A DNA stretch of 64,000 nucleotides. Origin: Diplolepis rosae. Lineage: Eukaryota > Arthropoda > Insecta > Hymenoptera > Diplolepididae. Made by a program: the position numbers and the translations under genes. The DNA lies in NCBI GenBank assembly GCA_030998225.1, contig JAPYXD010000259.1, positions 5,441,001 to 5,505,000 on the forward strand, read 5' to 3'. Under the pieces are notes generated by a model. It saw nothing but the letters and a program-made list of their open reading frames with translations, searched no databases and was not told the DNA's origin. Position 1 is the first letter of the stretch. Every line of letters begins with the position of its first letter. Positions 49,601 to 55,600 of this stretch are shown one piece after another.

Positions 49601-52600
49601 TTTCGCTGATGGATCAGTGAAAAGGCGAATCATTGATTCAATCAGGGAAAATTTCACTGATTCAGATTTAGAGAGTACACCCGTTTATAATACAATTTGT
49701 GATTTTTCGAAAAAATGTTAACTCAAAAAATCTCAAAAACCTGACGTGCTGGGAAAAGAACAGAGGCCAGATTTGGATTCAGCACAGAAAACTACTCTGA
49801 AAATATTTTATTCCATGAACACTTAGATCATATTTTGTTGACCAATGCTATTTAATATTAAAAAAACATTACGTAATTATTACATGGCCCCTAGTTGAAA
49901 TGATTCAAAAGTTCATTTAATTAATTAATAAATTACAAGTAATACAATTAGAAAACGATTTTGCACTATTTGAATGAATAGTTTTTTGAAAATCAACACT
50001 TGAAGACTAAATATGGATGTTTTTGCATTTTTTTTTTCTAGAAATTTTCTCTTGAAAAGTTTTTTTTTGTAGACATACTTATCACTTCAAACTGCCTCTA
50101 ACAAAAGGTTCGAGTTTTATTGCCCCGGTACTATGTGTGGTTGACTTTGTTAGATGTGTATTTGCATTAGTCTGGACTGGACTTTTCGTTAGAAAAGGAG
50201 TTCGACGTCCGACATCTCACTAAACATGTATGTTAACGGTAACTACAACTCCAAGATAAACGATTCTAGTCGATTAACCATTCAAGTACTAATCGAACTT
50301 ACAGAAGTTTCATTTTGAAAATAATAATAATAGTAATTTGCTTTAAAATTTTAATTTTATGACAACTTTTATAAGTATTTTACGGTTTTTTCAACTAATA
50401 AATTTTCTGCACGTGTTTAGTACTTTCGGCAAATCATAAAAAAGAGATTATTTAAATTAATGGGACTTAAAAAATTATTTGTGTCTCAATTACCATTATT
50501 ATTAAAATCAAAATGTAGAGTAAAGGTATTGAGGTTTTAAATTATTGAGTTTGGTTTTTAAATATTTTATACAATTCTTTAAAATATTATGACCACAGTT
50601 CTCATGAATTAAATATTCTGGGTTAATTAATACTTCAAACTACCGTAAAGCGGGGCCATTTGACACACTTTTCAAGCGATTTTGTTTTCATTTCATACAC
50701 AATTTCTGAATTTTTTATTACATACTTGTTCGGTTGAAGAATTTAATTTAATTGGACGGACAGTCGGAAAAAAGTTAGTTGAACCGACTATTTCTTCAGT
50801 TTTTTTCATTCATAAATGTCCATTATAATTTGTCCATCGATTTGGACCATAAAAAATCTATAATTTTTAACTGTTTGAAACATTTCATTGCTCATTTTAT
50901 TCAAGACAAAATTTCCGACACATTTACTTAAACAACTCGATAAAACATTGTAAATGAAAAAAAAAATACTTCTTTCCGATTATCTGTTCAATTCTTCCAT
51001 AACGAGAGAAGTACTTTTCAAAGATTACTAAAACATGTTTCACTAGCAAAATACTACCCTATAAATCTGAATCAGTCAAAATCTACTGATTATCAGTAAA
51101 ATTTGACTGATTCAAATAGCTGAAAAGAAGTTACTGTAGATCAATCAAATTTCAATGCACTCAGAAAAAATATTTGATTGAATCAAAAAAATTATTTGTT
51201 TGAAACACTTTCATTGATGTAAAAAAATGTTTTCTTTAAATGAAACAAAATTTCTTTGATTCAAACAAAATATCTTTGGACCAAATAAATATTTGTTCGA
51301 ATCAAATAAATTTCTACCTTAAATCAAAGAAATTATATCTTTGACCGTATATCAATGCATTAATTTCTTTGTTTTGAGGATAAATTAATTTGATTCAAAC
51401 AAATATTTATTTGGTTCAAAGATATTTTGTTTGAATCAAACAAATTTTATTTCATTTAAACAAATCATTTCTTTAAATCAAAGAAAGTCGTTCAAACAAA
51501 TAATTTTCTTTGATTCAATAAAATCTTTTTTCTGAGTGTGATTACTTCAGTGAAAATCAACTGATTTAGCAGTGTAAAATATTATTTCATTGATTTAATC
51601 AGTGAACATCAACTAATTGAACATTGAAAAATATTTTTTACTGATGGATCAGTGAAAATGAAAATCACTGATTCAATCAGTGAAAATTTGACTGATACAG
51701 ATTTAAAGAATATAGTTGAACGGGTTAAAAAATTTATGTCTATACACTCTCTGAATTTGAATCAGTTAAAAAAATTACTTGTTTTTTATTAGGTACTTTA
51801 GACTGTTTTAGATAAAGAAATGTTATAGATACTTTTCTTCACTTAACACGAGATATTCGTAGGCTAGGATAGATAAACGGATAATTCGGTACTTATAGTC
51901 CACTCACTGAGTAAAGTTCAAGAGGTGAAGATGACGAAATGTCAACCAACGAAAATCGTAGTCAGAAAGAAAAGAATTAACTAACTGCAATCATCCTTTG
52001 AAATAACCTTGCCAGGTCGGACATTACTTGCTTTGTGAAATACACTATATCTATAAGGAGGCATTACAACATATTTTTGTTAGACTTGTGCATGAAAAAA
52101 TAAAACATTGTATCACTTAGCCTCGAGTTTAGCCCAACTCAAGGCCACCATTTCTTTCAACTTTTTAAGTATAGTATTTTGCTGAGTAAAAAACTTTATA
52201 AAAATTTTCCAGAAAATTTTTATCGTGAAAATTCAATTCCTTATCCAATTCAGTAATTAAACATTTTCAAAAATATTCTACTTAATTGTGGAATATAAAA
52301 AACAATACGAAACATCTAAAAACTTCATAAAATAAAATTAATATACGGTATTTTGATTATTTTATTACTCTTATTTATTTTATTACTTTCAAAATAAAAC
52401 TAGATAATGTTTAAATAACTAAGCTACTCTCCTAAAAATCCAAACAAAGAATGAATTATGAACCTATATGAGAACTCATGTAGAATCCTATATCTTTTTT
52501 TACTTAGGTGTCTACTCTCTAAATCTGAATCAGTCAAATTTTTACTGATTGAATCAGTGATTTGCCCTTTTACTGATTCACCAGTTAAAAAATATATTTC

Positions 52601-55600
52601 ACTGTTAAAACAGTTGATTATCACTAATTGAATCAGTGGAAAAAATATTTTCACTGTTGAATCAGTTAATTTTCACTGAAGCAATCAGTGGAATTTGACT
52701 GATTTAAAGTAACCTCTTTTTAGCTATTTGGATCAGTCAAATTTTACTGATAATCAGTCGATTTTGACTGATTCATATTTAGAGAGTATGTGAGAACCCA
52801 TGAATGTGGATGCCAATATACTCTCTAAATTTGAATCAGTCAAAATCTACTGATTGTCAGTGAAATTTGACTGATTCAAATAGCTAAAAAGAAGTTACTG
52901 TGAATCAGTCAAATTTCACTGATTATTTCAGTAAAAATTGACTGATTTGACAGTGAGAAATATTTTTTACACTGATGAATCAGTGAAAATTAACTGATTT
53001 AGCAGTGACAAATATTTTTTCACTGATGAATCAGTGAAAAGGTAAATCACTGATTCAATCAGTGAAAATTTGACTGATTCTGATTTAGAGAGTAGGAACC
53101 ATTATTTACTCTTTTAATTATAAATATATGTGTACTATTGAAAATCCCCATATAGAACCCCAAGAGGAACCCATATGTGACGCCATTCATATAAGGAAAT
53201 CTCTGAGGAATAATGGGTTCCTGTATGTGACGCAGGTACCCACATCCTTTTCTGTATCAATTCCTACATCAACATTTCTTTTTTATTTATTTTTATTTAT
53301 TTTCATTTATTTATAAAACAATTGCAGAATTAAATATAAGAATAGGAAGATATCCTAAAAAATGTGCTCAGTGTAGGTTCTTTTTTTATCCTACGAGCTA
53401 TCTGAACTAGGTTTTCCCATAAAACCCCATATGGGTTAGCATATTTTTTTCTAAAAGAAATTTAAATGGAAATCTATATGAAATGCTACATGGATATTCA
53501 TCTAAGTCCCTATGTGACATGGGATCGTGTATAGGTATCCGATCAAGATACAGGAACCCGCATGGGAACATTTTTTCATAAGATTATACGGAAAAATTCA
53601 GGGAATCGATATGAACCCATACGAGTACCCATTATATATCCTCTGATAGGATTCCCCATATAGCGTCATGTATGGGTTCCTCAATAGAATATTTAAAAAC
53701 TTACATCGGAACCCACACAGGAAATCATTTATTTATGGTAGTTATCTTAACCATTCATTTGAAGTAACTTTTAATATATTAAAGTAACAATTAGAGTAGT
53801 TGTATCCAATTATTAAATTGCTCCTTTAACAATTTGTTTTAATGATAAATCAAAGGTCTTGAAAAATGCCTGTGCAATAGTTCTTATCATAAAAAGCGAC
53901 GGCAAAGTACTTCAATTTATTGGAAAAAATATGTAGGGATCTATGAAAGATTTTATGCTGGAAATGTTATGTTTCTATCTTCTATGCTCTACTCTCTATT
54001 TACTACCATTTTTCACTGTCAAATCAGTCAATTTTCACAGAAATAATCAGTGAAATTTGACTGATTTACAGTAACCTCTTTTTAGCTATTTGAATCAGTC
54101 AAATTTCACTGATAATCAGTCGATTTTGACTGATTCATATTTAGAGAGTATGATCCTATACAAGTTCCTGTCTCAAATTTTGTTGTATGAAAATGAAATG
54201 GAAGTCTAATGTAAGCAGATTTAAAATTTAATATGTGAGAATCCTTCATAGTTTACTATGTATTTTTTAAAGAGCATTAAATTCTCTAGACTTTAGAGGT
54301 TGCTCTCCAGTTGAAAATCTCTTTATGGGACCCCACAAAGAACTTATATATAAAATTATACAAATTATATGGTCCCCTACGTGATTTCCCATATAAATAC
54401 CAACACCCAAAAAAATTTTATAAATAAAGTAAAATCAAATAAAATCTTCAACATGGGAATCAGTGTAGGAAATCGCATAGGATTTTCATGGAATGAACTT
54501 CCATGTAGAATACTACACGTATAAAAAAATTAAATATAAGAAATGATGTGAGTTTTTTCTATAAGAAATACTCTCTAAATCTGAATCAGTCAAATTTTCA
54601 CTGATTTAATTAGTGATTTGCCTTTCCACTGATTCATCAGTAATCAAAATATTATCCACTGATAAATTAGTTCATTTTCACTGATTGAATAAGTGAAAAA
54701 TTATGTTTCACTGTTAAATCAGTTAATTTTCACTGACGTATTCAGTGAAATTTGACTGATTCACAGTAACCTCTTTTTAGCTATTTTCATCAGTCAAATT
54801 TTACTGATGATCCGTAAATTTTGACTGATTTAGATTTAGAGAGTAGAATATATTCCTTATACAGATTTTCATGCTTTTTTCAAGAAGCAATTTAAGACAG
54901 AAGGCTGTATAGGATCAGGTACCCATCTACATTTATTTTAAGAAATCGAAAGGATCCTGTATTAGATTCCACAGAGGCTTTTATAAAAGGTCTTTTTAAT
55001 AGGACTTATTTTTCTTTACCTGATTAAGAATATTAAGAATATTGTACATGAATCTATATGGCTTTCTACATGGGTTCCGACGTAGGTTCCTGTATGGTCA
55101 TCTACTTGACGATTCTCAATAGTCCAAGTACAATATTTTTACATTCTCATTATAATTGAAAATTGCGAAAATAAGAGCATTTTTGTGTTTTCAAGAAAAT
55201 ATTTTTGAAAAAATCCAAAATTTCTACTAAAAAATCTTTACTAATTATACTAATATAATTTTTCGAATCAACTAAAATTCCATTTTCCATTTAAATTATA
55301 CGAAACACTCAAAAAAAGTTATGATGCAAAATTGTTTACTGAAAAAAAATTCACAAATTTGTTATGCAAGATTTTTCTATGGGATGTATATTTTTCTCTT
55401 TAATTCAAAATATTACTATTGAAAACCTAAAATACAATTTTTTCACCAGAATATGTAAAATGTGAAAAGACGTAGTAATGCAGAATTGTTCACTTCAATG
55501 AGATCTACAAGTTTTGTCTGAAACAGTTTCTGATCAAATGTATATTTTTCATTTTAATTTAAACAAATACGATTAAAATTCAGAAATTCCATTTATAAGC

